A DNA stretch of 64,000 bases from Brienomyrus brachyistius (taxonomy: Eukaryota; Chordata; Actinopteri; Osteoglossiformes; Mormyridae), in assembly GCF_023856365.1 (NCBI RefSeq), contig NC_064539.1:20277019-20341018 (forward strand). The letters are read 5' to 3'. Positions 1 to 11,951 of the stretch are shown here, piece by piece; the stretch's first letter is position 1; each line of letters starts with the position of its first letter. The notes under the pieces are model-generated. The model searched no databases, had not been told where the DNA came from, and saw only the letters and a program-made list of their open reading frames with translations. Position numbers and translations under genes: made by a program.

Positions 1-430
1 AGGCTTATGCAACATCTAACCCTTTATTTTCATCCAGATTTGCATTCATTTCCTGTCCTGACAAGCGAATTGAACCAGTCCTTAAAGCCTCCTTTATCAC
101 ACCCCAAAGACCTTCAATGAGGTTAAGGTCACAACTCATACGTGAAAATGATTCCTCACGCTCCCTGAACCAGTCTTTGACAATCTGAACCTGATGAATC
201 TTGGCTTTCTCACCCTAGAATATGCCCATGACATCAGGAAAGAAAAAATCCATTCGTGATGGATGGAGGTGTAACCTGGCCAATCAGTAGATTCAGGTAC
301 TCAGCTGACTTCACTTTATTGGTGCATAACATCGCTGAGCTGTAATAATGATCCAGTCATTGGCTTCATAAGCATTTGCTGATTTAAACTCAAATAGCAA
401 CTTTTTTTTTTTTTTGCCGGGCAGTATGGA
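1..430 (-). mobile_element. Degenerate Tc1/mariner-like transposon, one end
   Basis: On the minus strand the broken frames give CDLNLIEGLWGVIKEALRT (about 70-135), the DLNPIENLWG-type motif near the end of Tc1-like transposases. Upstream comes VKDWFREREE, and further out YEANDWIIITAQ. The outer edge near 405-427 reads, on the minus strand, as a terminal repeat of the type ACTGCCCGGC followed by an A-run. A related non-autonomous copy lies at 41930-42318. Stops and frameshifts interrupt the reading frame and the element runs out of the window on the left, so it is a dead remnant. Confidence 0.72.
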
Positions 431-3420
431 AAAATATTCAAACATATTGAAAGGGATTATTTTTAAGTGGTACACGGGAGGCTGATGTCCCGAGACCCAG
501 GACAAAATGGCCTGAGATTTCTGGACTCATGAAGAAGGGGACAGGGTCTCAGGTCCCAACGATGCCCAATCATGATGAGCCTGATTAAACTCTTCAGGCA
601 GCAGAGACAGTCTGCAGCTGTCGCTGTTACGCTGGAATACTGTACATTGCTTCGGCATGTCTGCTGCTCCAAATCCTATTTGTTTTATGTTGTGTGTTTA
701 TCGGTTTTCTCTCTAATGCGGTCATCTCCTCTTCCTTACAGCGTTCCTTTCTCCTCCAGAAATATACACGCCTGTCAGGTGCTGTTAGCTGTCGTTACCA
801 CAAAATGGCATCTCCCGTATAAGAGGACAAGAACGTGAGAAGCTAAGGGAATCTAAGCACAGTGCATAGGTTTATATATCTAATTAATCAACCGGGCAGA
901 AATATTTTTAGCTATATGGCTGCTTGTGTTGAGACTCTAAGCCCGATGCCACATGGATCTAAAGACATCATCCGCAGGTTTCTATAGAGAGAAAAATCAC
1001 AAAAGAGGAAAAACTACTCAAACCTTTTTCTGTGAGCGCTACTTTTACAAAGAAATTAATGTGACTGCTAATAAGTCATCATGGTACATTTGGCCAATGG
1101 GGGGGGGGGGGGGGGACGTGTCATGACAGACTATGAATGTCTTGATGACTGACCTGTTGATCACGGCCGACGAGTTGGCGACCCCTGCTGTACAGAGTTC
1201 TGTCCTGCTGGTCTAGTTTATTTCGTTAATGTTCAACATAAGAGGAGGTCCTTTCGTTTACGTTCTGCACTGCAATATATTTGGCTTTTCAGGGGTACTG
1301 GAATAATGGAATGCGTGTCATTTTGAGTGGTACACACCATTTCCTCCACATCCACGTTATCCAAACCCACACCACTCCCCAAACATGAAATCCTGGCTGT
1401 GATCCTAGCCAGTCATGACCTCTGTCGAAGCCCTTCGCTTTAGCTGACCTGGTTAGCCGGCTCTGTGGGTCCATTACACCCCTCTGCCTATCGCAGATCG
1501 ATTATTTTCACCCTACAAATAAAAAAATAATAATCGCCCCGGTCCGCCTTACTAACTCCGCATTTCATCTATGATGTAACAAGTGACAAAAATATCAGCT
1601 GTCTCTCTGATTCTGTTAGAGATTTTGGGCCCTGTGAAACCATTTTGTGCCTCCAATCCAATCATCAATCCTAAAAGGGACATAGGCAGCAGCCTAGGGA
1701 CCCAGTATCTGAGGGTGTGGTGACCTGCCAGCCAATTTCCCTTTCCTAAGACGGGGGGCACCAGCAGTGATGCTTGCCTAGCCCATCCCATCGGCTAGCA
1801 CCAGTACAGCCAATTCTGTTCCAAATATTTTACAGCCCCTATCACAATGGGCCCCTTGTAAGCATCCTAACTTTCCCATTCCATTTACAGTGCCCCCCAA
1901 ATACTGGTCTTTCTTCTTTAGCCAGTAAATACTGGGACACAATAGGCACTAAGGAGGCATCAATCATACTCTGGCCATCTCAGGTAGCAAACAGGACACA
2001 GTGGCTTGCTATCTCACCCCTAACTTAGGCCTTGCAATGTTGGGGAAATTCATCACATGGTTTTTCGCCGGTGTGCTTGTCATCACTCCTGATGGACTGG
2101 CTTTCAGTCCAAACACTCCAAGTCTTGTCCCCCGACCTCCAGTAGGAATCCCCGTTTGTATATTGGATGACCGGCTCTTTTACAAACTATGCTATTGTAA
2201 CTTCTAAGGTGTAGCTATGCTATGCAAGGCAGAGACATAAAAGCCACCCAAGAAAAGGCCTAAAAGACGACAAATTAACAAAAATTAATAATCGATATTG
2301 ATATCTGAACGCGAAAAGTGTTCAATGATGCGAAAAAAATTAGTAATGAACTATACAGGTTGATATGAACAAGAAGGTCGATATGAACCCTAAAAGGAGA
2401 CGATGTCCTACGTTTGCCACTGATGCTGAACCACAATTACTATGAAAGTTAAATCTTAAAATTATTAGCCTGTCATAAATACTTACATATTGGTTTGTAT
2501 AGTTCTACTTCTGGCAATAAGATAAGGACGCAAAGCCCGAAGAGACGTGAACATTAAAGTCGGCCACACTTATACAAAAGAATTCTTTGCACGTCCCTTC
2601 TCTCCTGAAAAGCCTGCTGCTACAACAGGACGTGAGTCGAATAACTCGAGCTTTTTTAAAAAAAGGAATCGCTGTCCACGGGGTTAACTATTTACCCTGC
2701 GCTTCCGACACAAAATGCAAATCAGCCCTAAAAACCTGCTAATTTGGAAAATTTAACCGTGAGAACTGCTGCCGTCAAGAGCGATGGGATACCTATTTTT
2801 AAAAAAGTTATTTTTAAAACAGACAAATCCATCCATCCATCAATAATAATACATTCTAAATAATAAATATGTATCAGTGTGTGTAGGCGGTTATAATATA
2901 GGCCTAGTGCCATACCAAAATATGGCAAATATATAAACATTATATTGAAACTGTCTTACTTCAACAATAAAATGTGATTTGCCACTTTTGGAATCTATGA
3001 ATAATAAGTGAAAAAATAACGAATAACCCTGTTTTAACAGGGTTGACCACTCTTACACATTTAGCGTGACGCTCACGTTTTCAAACTCTCAGGTTCACCC
3101 ACGCCGAATTTACTATATATGATTCCATTATAAACCATAAATTTGCTACATCAAAAGCGTTGGGGTAGTTTGCAAACCCTACAGACTATTTACAAAATGA
3201 AACTGTTACATAGTCTGCATGTAAAAGTGTGTGTGCGGACCGAAGTTGGCCACCGTGCTTAAATTTCGGAGGAACATTCCCAGTAAGCGTATATTCAAAT
3301 AAATGAGACCACGATTTGATTCATTTATTGGATCCGCTACTTAAGATAACCGCTCAAGATAAGGATACCCGAAGTTCCTCAATGGATTACACTTTAATTC
3401 GGTGGAAAATATTCCGTCAA
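431..3420. other. Intergenic, no gene seen
   Basis: AT-rich spacer upstream of stc1. It holds a 17-G homopolymer at 1099-1115 and a short (ATCC)n run near 2828-2840. The open frames are short, lack splice logic and do not resemble known proteins. Confidence 0.6.
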
Positions 3421-3424
3421 TTAA

Positions 3425-3482
3425 AGGGGAGGCGGCGCTTCGATTGGACCGTGGTGCCGGTTCGTGCGGGACTCCTATATAA
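3425..3482 (+). promoter_or_regulatory. stc1 core promoter (GC box, CCAAT box, TATA box)
   Basis: A GC-rich GGGGAGGCGGCG block at about 3426-3437 is followed by ATTGG (inverted CCAAT) at 3443-3447 and TATATAA at 3476-3482. Transcription would be expected about 30 bases downstream, near 3505-3512, giving a 5' leader of about 110 bases before the ATG at 3621. The spacing is that of a classical TATA promoter. Confidence 0.7.
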
Positions 3483-3620
3483 GCTGCGGTCGGCGCTCCG
3501 TCCGACGGGCACCTGAAGAGGGACATCAAAGGGAAACCACTGGAAAGCACATCAAGCGCCGCGAATAAACCATCTACTGATATTTAAATATATATTTCCA
3601 AAGATCTGCATTAGACAGAA

Positions 3621-5708
3621 ATGCTGCCGAAGTGCGGACTTTTCCTGCTGCTCGCCCTGGCCGCATCTGCCTTTGAGGTGGATCAGGGGGAACCTTCTGC
3701 TAGGAGAGTCCGCTTCTCCGCTAACAGCCTCTGTAAGTGATCTGGCCCCTTGTATATACCTGTAATGCTTGTGCATTTGCTGCTTTATGTTGCACATAGA
3801 CGACAGGTGTGCGCTAAACGTGTGGTGTGTAATCTAATTTACGTGCGGTGCTATACGCCTTAATAACGCTGCAGTCGTGGGTAACCTGCGACACCTACAC
3901 TGAAATCTGGTAGATATTTTTTTGATCGAAAGACTTGAATATCAGAGTTTTCAATAAAAGATGGATACATAATAATACCGGGATAATATGAACTTGAAAA
4001 TGTTCAAAATGTGTATGATAATGTCATGCTCCATTGTTGTTTCCATAGCCCTTATGTAAAAGCAAAATCGTTCGCTCGGTTTATTTTATCATACCTTTAT
4101 GTAATTTGTATTAGATCTTTTTGCGCATAAGGTGCTATCACAGCTGCTGTTGTTTGACGATACTGAATAATATAAAATCCAAAAATAAATTAATTAATTA
4201 ATAAAAACGGTAAAAACCGGTTGCCATTATATTATTCATCACTGCACGTAATTTAGTTTCTGATTCATATGGTTGGATATTCAAGGGTGAATTTAAAGTA
4301 TGTCGCTCAGGGGCTTGGCAGGCGCTTGTCCTTAACTACTGCGCCCCCTGTCTTCACCCATCTGCCCAGCGGATGTGGCTCGCTGCCTGAGCAGTGCCCT
4401 GCAGGTTGGCTGTAGTGCCTTCGCCTGCCTGGAGAACTCCACCTGCGATACCGACGGCATGCACGACATCTGCAAGTCCTTCCTGTACAGCGCAGCGAAA
4501 TTCGACACTCAGGTATGAGGAACCCTCCCCACCCCAAGACCTGAAGGGGGGGTCTGGACCAAGCTTTCAGCAAAAGAGACTGTATACTTCAACTGCTGCT
4601 TATGACAATGAATTATGTACAGTAGTTTTGTTGTTCTAAGCATGTGAAGTTTGCCAGTGCAATATGAGGAAGGTTTGCTCAGCCCTGCTGCCTTTTAAAC
4701 CGATCCTATTGGTCTGCTTGCACCTAAATTTTGAATATCTCCCAGAAATCCATGCAAGGAAGCTAAACCATAGATAGAGGTACATGGTGATGGAGGAGAA
4801 ATAATCCAGTTGTTCCTGCCGCTGCTGCAGGGAAAGACCTTTGTGAAGGAGAGCCTCCGCTGTATGGCCAGTGGCATCAAGGGCTTCCCCACAGTGCGCC
4901 GCTGTTCCACCTTCCAGTCTATGGTGGCCGAGGTCCAGGCAGACTGCTACTCTAATCTGAACCTCTGTGGAGTAGCGCGTTCCAACCCCGAGGCCATAGG
5001 GGAGGTGGCTCAGCTCCCCAGTCACTTCCCCAACAGGTAAGGTCCCCCCCGGCACACTCCTGCAGCCCATGTCTCCACAGACAAGTTGCTAATCCATCTC
5101 ATATGGATGTTCCTCGTGGATTTGGGCCCCCGTCTAGGCTTAGATCCATCACACTGATCCATCACACCTTCTCAATTCCTTCCTTCCCATTGCCTTATCT
5201 CACTGGTGGATTTGTCTCTAATAATTCCTGCCCCGCTTCATACCCACATAACAGTGCACCCAGACCGTGTGCTATTCCCCCATGATCTTGTACTCTCTTT
5301 CCCTGCTATCACCCCACTCATGAAATGCTGTTTCCATGGCTATTTCCAGACTCTTTCCAGCCTATCAGTATATTCTGTTTTTTCACCCCCCCCCCACCAA
5401 CCCTGGCCACCCCCACAGGCATTACAGCACACTGCTGCAGAGCCTCCTGGAGTGTGACCAGGAGACCGTAGGCCTGGTGAGGGACAGCATGGCATCCAGG
5501 CTAGGCCCCGAGGTGGCCATGCTCTTCAAGCTGTTACAGAGCAGCCCTCGGCCCGCCCCCGACTCCTCCCACAACAAAGTAGAGGACCGCGGCATGAGTG
5601 GCCGCTGGCCCCTGGACCCGCCCCACCTTCAAGATTCAGCCCAGCCCGAAGAACAGAGACCCCAACCACCTGTTCGCCAGGAAACGTGCTGCGGATGAGC
5701 GCCCTTAA
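3621..5708 (+). CDS. stc1: Stanniocalcin-1 (four exons, frameshift near C-terminus)
   Basis: Stanniocalcin is the secreted disulphide-linked glycoprotein hormone of calcium and phosphate balance, made in fish by the corpuscles of Stannius. Coding exons: 3621-3732, 4370-4512, 4831-5036 and 5419 to the stop. All introns have GT-AG ends and phases that join cleanly. Residues 1-17 are a signal peptide ([12 protein letters not shown]). Exon 2 gives [14 protein letters not shown] and the glycosylation site ENST. Exon 3 gives [11 protein letters not shown] and [13 protein letters not shown], exon 4 [17 protein letters not shown]. These match STC1 rather than the His-rich STC2. In frame, exon 4 ends at TGA 5696-5698 with a foreign tail (RQETCCG). 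The neighbouring frame from about 5631 reads [20 protein letters not shown] and stops at TAA 5706-5708, which resembles the C-terminus of fish stanniocalcins. One extra base near 5620-5632 would explain this. Confidence 0.93.
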
Positions 5709-8040
5709 TTACCCCGATCTTACTTTGGGCGGGGGCAGGGTTTGGGGGGTGGGTGACGTTTACCCTTTTCAGGCGAAACGGTGCCCTCTGGTGGTCTAAA
5801 AACCCTTTAGTCTGCATAATGGCAAACAATATACCTGTAGTGAGGTAGGATGTGGTCAGGGGTACAGCATTTAGGATTGTTTTCATTTTACAGCTGCGTT
5901 GGTTGATGCTCCAGGTCCTGCTCTGTATTCAGCTGATGTGCCCTTGAAAGACAAACTGTACAGCTGCATGTCTCAGCACTTTAGAGAGGAATACTGCTTT
6001 AAGGTCATATTGCTTTTACAAGGAGTGCCTTAAATTACATATATTGGTAATCAGTCTATTTAAATGTATTTAAACACTGCCCTCCAGGCCGTAATTTTCT
6101 GGTGTTGGATGGAGATGAGTTGCAGGATTTTGCGGAGAGTGGGATGGCTTTGGAGGACCTGCCAGGGATGGAGAGGCAATGGGAAACAGCTCTTAACCAG
6201 GGCTATTTGTTAGCTTCCGACAAAGTGCTTTTTCCGCTTCTGGCTGTGTGAAAGGCTGCCGGAACCACAGAGCTGGCTGTTGTGTGGCTACACAGGAAGT
6301 AGCGAGCAGGAGTACTTATGGCGTGACATGTGACAAATTCCATTAAGTGGCACAATGCAGTCTGTCATGTGACCAAACCATAGCAGCGAAATCTGCCTAT
6401 GAGGCCTGCAGTCTCTCCTGCAGTTTTGCAGTTATCGGCATAAAAAGGCCTCTCTAATGTAGATGAGTGCGACATACTAAGCGGTTTGTGATATGTTGTT
6501 CCTATTTATTTTCGTACATTAAGGTATGTCTATTTAAATTGTATTTTTTTTGCCACAGCGTTGACTGTGGTTGGCTAGTTGTTCTGAAGTCAAACAACAA
6601 TGGTCTTCAAGAAAAATCTTCAAAGCGACCCGACTCCATGCTGGTCATGGAAGACATCAGAACATCATCTACCCAGTCAAGTCAAGATGCACAAACTGGG
6701 CAAGGCAAACAGCTGACCGACATGGTACAGATCTAAATAGATGACAGGCGACAGCATGAAAACCGTCAGATTTCTCTCTCTGTATCCTGTCTTCGTGAAA
6801 TTTTAATGGAAAACTTTGATTTTTGCCTGTTACATACTGTTACTTCTAAAATGACCTCGTCTGTTTCTTCCTCTCCATCTTACACCGTTGGTTCTCATTG
6901 TAAACGTTAAGGTTAAACTGTGAAGGGCGTTGGTGAATCAGAGAGCAGCATTAGCAAGAGATCCTATGATTAAAGAGAAATCTGAAGTCAGCCAATCAGA
7001 GGAGCACCCTGATGTTGCCTTAGCAGTTTGGCTGTAGGTACAAACAGGATTAAGAGTGTCCCTGGGTGGCACCTGAATGGCCCTTTTTAAGAATCACACT
7101 CAGCCACCAGCTTCCAACAGCGTGGTTGTCTTTGGTCATGCCATTTATGATGGGAAATCTTTGGTCTGGTACCACCCAGGTTTTTTGCAGCTGTTGTTGG
7201 TTCAAACATGTTCACTGGCCCTCGGACTGACCTCTCTGGCCCCTTTCAAACAGTACAGTTTCTCTTCTCTAATGATTTTTTTTGTCATTATAATAAAGTC
7301 AATCTCATTAAGACGTCAAATACGAGTGACACTTTTTCCCCCATTCTGGGATCAATCATCACTGCACCTTGTCACCACAGAGCCTTTCCCTTCTGTCTCT
7401 CTATAGCTGGGCACTGAAACCCCGTAACTGAATGGCTCATGCACTGCAAGAACCGAAGTAGCATGTCAGGAATATGACTTAATGTACAGGTTCTGCTCAC
7501 TGACAGGAGGGGGGTCTGTCACATGTCACTGGTAAATTTGAAACTCAGCCTAGGAACTTTACAACCATGGGCAGGGCAGAAGTGGACTACCCACATCCTC
7601 TGAAGACCAGACAATAGAGGACTGAACCAACAAGACGCTCAGGTCTACAGAAGGAAACCAAAAAATAAATGTAGTGGAGGAGTCCCACTACTCTGCATAC
7701 TCCCAACATGAACGTTTACTGTTGAAGTTGTGCAGAGTGCAAAACTCATCACCTCAACCTATTCGTTGCCCAATAGCAACTCCAAGCTAGTGAGGAGAGT
7801 TCAGAGCACCACTTGGGTCACAATGTGTAACCCAATACATCATTGAGTTATACGTGCAGACATGTGAACCCTAAACATTGTATTCCTGACTTGTCTGCAT
7901 CCTATTCTTGGAAAGAGAAACTTCCCCAAGCAGCATAAGCCACACTGGGGGTGACACACACTCTGTATCAAGTACCACAGGTCCAGTTATCAGGAGGTAT
8001 CTGATAGCCTTAAGGGAGACAGGCATTCCATGGAAGAGCT
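5709..8040. other. Intergenic, downstream of stc1
   Basis: Contains stc1 3' flank and AT-rich spacer. No gene is supported. The frames at 6467-6736 and 7077-7406 have no start context, splice sites or recognisable protein sequence. A CTCF-like motif lies at 5781-5794. Confidence 0.5.
5781..5794 (-). promoter_or_regulatory. CTCF-like motif
   Basis: On the minus strand the sequence reads CCACCAGAGGGCAC, which fits the vertebrate CTCF core CCASYAGRKGGCRS at every position. It lies about 75 bases past the stc1 stop, a plausible insulator position between stc1 and the repeat-rich region. Sequence match only; occupancy is unknown. Confidence 0.45.
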
Positions 8041-8147
8041 AGAGTATAGAACACATGAGAAGGAATATTCAGGACAAGGTAGTTTAATAAGCAGGCATAG
8101 ATTGGTCATCACAGGAATGGAAGAGTAACCTTCAGACAGAAGCACAG

Positions 8148-8717
8148 CTAAACAGGGCCCTTGATGGCAGGCACTGGAGTGGAGCTGTTGGCAGCCGGTG
8201 ACTGAGGGGCCTTCACTATTGAAGAGGCTACAGCATTCAAGCTCTCAGGTGGAACATATTCAGGAAGCTCAGCATTGAGGTCATGGAGATTACTATCAAC
8301 TTCAATATGGCTGCTCTGGTCATGCAGCTCCACATTCAGGAGAGACCCATGGACCTCAATGTCACTGTTGGCTGAGGCATTTGATGAAGCTTGGCTGGAC
8401 TCATGCACTTTCAGACTCTGGTAGCCACTGGAGCCTTGAGTAGATGCAGGTGGATGCCCTGTTGTTGACTTCAGGGTCCGTTTTTGTAGAGCATCTGTAC
8501 TAGAAGGCCTCAGAAACCCTGTACAACAAGGGAGGCATTATGACCACCACACAGTATCACGGGATTAAGAAATAAATGCCTTCACAGACACCAGACAAGA
8601 GAAAGCCAATTACGATTACGTCAAACCCAAAAACTGGCAACGGAAAGAACATCACTCACCTTCGTCAAACACCGAATACAGAACAAAACAAGCAAAAACC
8701 AACACACGACCCATCAT
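8148..8717 (-). CDS. Unrecognised small secreted acidic protein, copy 1
   Basis: Two coding exons, 8660-8717 and 8148-8518, spliced at a GTGAGT donor and an AG acceptor with matching phase, predict 142 residues. Residues 1-20 are a hydrophobic leader (MMGRVLVFACFVLYSVFDEG), so it is probably secreted. The rest is low-complexity and acidic: an LQKR dibasic site, the block GYQSLKVHESSQ, then DIEVHGSLLNVELHDQSSH and DLNAELPE. Cysteine is confined to the leader. It ends in STPVPAIKGPV and TAG at 8148, so the C-terminal tail of copy 3 is missing. An ATTAAA poly(A) signal on the minus strand lies at 8083-8088. I do not recognise the family. Signal, splice sites and sequence are shared with copy 3 (21081-21721, opposite strand) and copy 2. 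Confidence 0.72.
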
Positions 8718-8872
8718 TCCTGCTACACGCTGCCAAAACACCGTCTATCAAACAAAAGACGTTTTCGTATGATTGGAAAAACGCGTCAAAGGTGTTGATA
8801 AAGGATCGGCGAAACCGCGCCCTCCACTAATAACAGCTGCGAACTATATCGACTGATTAACAATTAAACCAA
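8718..8872 (-). promoter_or_regulatory. Conserved upstream block of secreted-protein copy 1
   Basis: About 155 bases upstream of the ATG are nearly the same as the block upstream of copy 3 (20928-21080). Shared parts include a CAGCTG E-box, a GC-rich GAGGGCGCGGTTTCGC stretch and the 5' leader (TTTTGTTTGATAGACGG). A more diverged version precedes copy 2. Conservation may reflect promoter function or simply recent duplication; the transcription start is not known. Confidence 0.45.
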
Positions 8873-10145
8873 ATCTCTGCTGGAAGTACTGATAAATATG
8901 AGTAATTTTCCAATACTATTTCTAATCAAATGAGTTATTTTCGTTTACGTTTCGACGTGTACCGCTACCAACAACCACAACCAGCAATTATTAGTTTGTC
9001 GCTCGATCTCCAAAGTGTCTGTTAAAAAATTAGGTACAACCGACTGGAAAACAGGCGAATATTCCACACAGCTGAATCTGACCAAATCATAAAGGAGACT
9101 GACTAGAGACACCTGAGACAGGAATGAAATCGCGATCAGTATTCTCTTCAAGAAGTTACAATATAGTTATTTCACAACAAGACTGTCATACATGTAGTAG
9201 AGTGCGGTGTTTTTTTAAAGGTTTGTCCAGTTTATAAGCCCCTCACATTAACAAGCTGCTCAATTTCACCATTTACAGAGGACAATATAATCTGTTTGCG
9301 GTGATTTTAAGGTGCGCTTATCTGATATCGCCCTGGCATGTAGTGACATGAGTCCGTCAGTCCCTAGTGATGAGGTTCTGTTATCTATTATGAATCTGAA
9401 ACACTTTTAATCAAACACAGATAAAATATGCTTACACTGCATTATTTTCCTCGGGAAAACTGAGTTTTTACTGCTTTTGTAGTCATGGGTGTGTGTTTTA
9501 TAATACCAAAGATAGGAATAACGTCTATTATCTTGGGAGTCAGATTTTATGGCCGAACGGCTCATCCGTTTCCTCTTTCGTATTTTCACTCAGATAATGG
9601 AAACGATTTCTCTGGACTGCTAATTTCAGAGCTCTGCATTGTAATTATACGTGGTGGCGCCATTCCCTTCTGCTCTTTCAGTGTATTTACTGTTTTGAAT
9701 TTATTCTCTGTACGAACTGTGTTAATGTTATGTAAACAAAGTGCCTTTCATTAAGTGTTGCCATGCACTTATTAGACAACCTTTTATTTGAACAGAATGT
9801 TTACAAACCGGCAAATTCTGCCTTTAAAAGCCAAGTCTACCTCTTGCTGCCTGGTTATCACTTACGTAAAGGGGAGCGGCGTGGATTGAAGACAGGCGCT
9901 GAAATTTGGGCACAGCGATAAAAATAGTTGCTCAAAGGGACCACTAGCATCGCCTCGTTCGTACCAACGAGCTATAAAATAACCAGCATTTTAAAGTAGC
10001 ACCAATCAAAAAAACTTGTCCACTAATAAATACATTAAGGAAGCGTCTTCGTTGCGTACTGCATTAGAAATTTTATTGGAAAATATATTTTGTGGTTTGC
10101 ATAGCTGTCCAATTTACCTATTTTGTGTGTTTTGAAATAATCTGC
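8873..10145. other. Intergenic, no gene seen
   Basis: AT-rich spacer between copy 1 and the foldback element. Short open frames (for example 9485-9754) show no splice sites or similarity that I recognise. Confidence 0.5.
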
Positions 10146-10149
10146 TGTA

Positions 10150-10998
10150 GTATGGGGCGCCGTTTGTAAAGATAGCAAACATTTTTGTACTTGCCACTTT
10201 TTCAACATTTAGTGCAATTTTCTGACATTTAGCTAGAAGTCAATGGTGTTGTGGATCATCAGGTTTTTTTGCTGTGTAAATTATGTTCAAAATTGTTCAT
10301 CATATGTAAATATAAATGGCTTGTCTATATATAAATATTAAATGTAAATGTTAAATATAAATGTTAAATGTAAATATAAATATAAATGTTAAATATAAAT
10401 GTTAAATGTAGACTATGTTGAGAACGTATGCAAATTAGCCACGCCCATTTGCGTAAAATGGGCGGGTACCGACGAGAGCGCAGGTTAGGGCTGATGCGGG
10501 ACAATATGGCGAATTCCGCTCACTTAGAGGCCATAGAATGTGCAGTTTTGGCAGTTGTTCGCGCTGCGTTACATGGTATTGCTACACAGCCGGGAGCAAC
10601 ATCATGTACACCTTCCACTGTGACATCGGGAAGCTATGAATGTATTTTCGCCATATTGTCCCGCATCAGCCCTAACCTGCGCTCTCGTCGGTACCCGCCC
10701 ATTTTACTGAAATGGGCGTGGCTAATTTGCATACGTTCTCAACATTTAGAGTCTATATTTAACATTTATATTTATATTTACATTTAACATTTATATTTAA
10801 CATTTACATTTAATATTTATATATAGACAAGCCGTTTATATTTACATATGAACAATTTTGAACATAATTTACACAGCAAAAAAACCTGATGATCCACAAC
10901 ACCATTGATTTCTAGCTAAATGTCAGAAAATTGCACTAAACGTTGAAAAAGTGGCAAGTACAAAAATGTTTGCTATCTTTACAAACGGCGCCCCATAC
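10150..10998. mobile_element. 849-bp foldback (long inverted repeat) transposable element
   Basis: Two arms (10150-10513 and 10647-10998, about 350-365 bases each) are near-perfect reverse complements around a 133-base loop. The outer ends are GTATGGGGCGCC and its complement. The element is flanked on both sides by TGTA (10146-10149 and 10999-11002), a likely target-site duplication. Arms include a (TAAATGTTAAATATAAATG) AT-rich part and a GC-richer inner part that begins beside ATGCAAAT (octamer-like). No transposase is encoded, so this is a non-autonomous foldback element or large MITE; the DNA-transposon superfamily is not clear. Confidence 0.8.
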
Positions 10999-11002
10999 TG
11001 TA

Positions 11003-11940
11003 GCTGCTCAGCATAGCCTACCAGCAGAACCAGGCTTAAACCAAGATGTAGAAATGCAGATTTGAATGGTCTCAAGTTCCCAGAGCTGTTAATTCTGTCA
11101 GCTTGGTGAACTACTGAATGAGCAAGTCATGAAGTTACTGATCTGTTCATCACTAATGAACCATTACATCTATCAAGTAGTAACTATTTGTTTGACTTGC
11201 GCTATAGTAACAGAAGTTGTGCCTTGTGTAGTTTTAACCCTTCATTTACATTAGGTGTGGACCGATCCACATCAGATTCAATCCAATTCCAATACACATT
11301 CACCAATATCGATTGTTGCAAGAACTGATACAGTATGACTTGCATTTTACAGGTGGCACGATGATCTCCCCCCAGTCCATAAACATGCTGAAGCTGATTG
11401 GCAACTTACCTGTTGACATGCTTGTGCAAGTGAATGTTATGCAAGTGTCCTGTGATGGGTTGGTACCCCAGCCTAGTTGTACAACCAAAATGTATGCAAA
11501 AGATTCCTAGAAACAGACTCATGTACATCTTAAGCATTGTTGGGGTATTTGCAGTTCAACTTGAACATCTTCCAAGAGAATATACCCAAATAGTAAGCAT
11601 GTTTCCTGCCACCGCACCACTTCATTGCGATTGCAGCCCCATGTGACGAACCATGGCAGGCTCGAATATGCATGTTTTGGTCACTGATCTGAGCCAGATG
11701 TGACCCAACCTGGATTTGAAGCAGCTTAAGGATTACAGCAGACACCACACCGAAGAGGAAATGGTATTCAGCAGTTTGCAGGCAATTCGACTCAGGTGGG
11801 CAGTTTTGGAACAGTTATGCAAGGTTCTGTAAAAGTGACCACAAATGAATTCAGATTACATTAAACCAGGAAGTCTGCATCCACAATGAAGGACTTCTGC
11901 AGTTAAATGGCACAGATCACACACACAAGACAGGGGATGT
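11003..11940. other. Spacer between foldback element and copy 2
   Basis: No gene, RNA or clear repeat seen. Its right edge is the 3' flank of copy 2, where the minus-strand sequence resembles the 3' flanks of copies 1 and 3 (poly(A) signal followed by a CCTGAACAT-type stretch). Confidence 0.45.
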
Positions 11941-11951
11941 TCAGGAAAATG

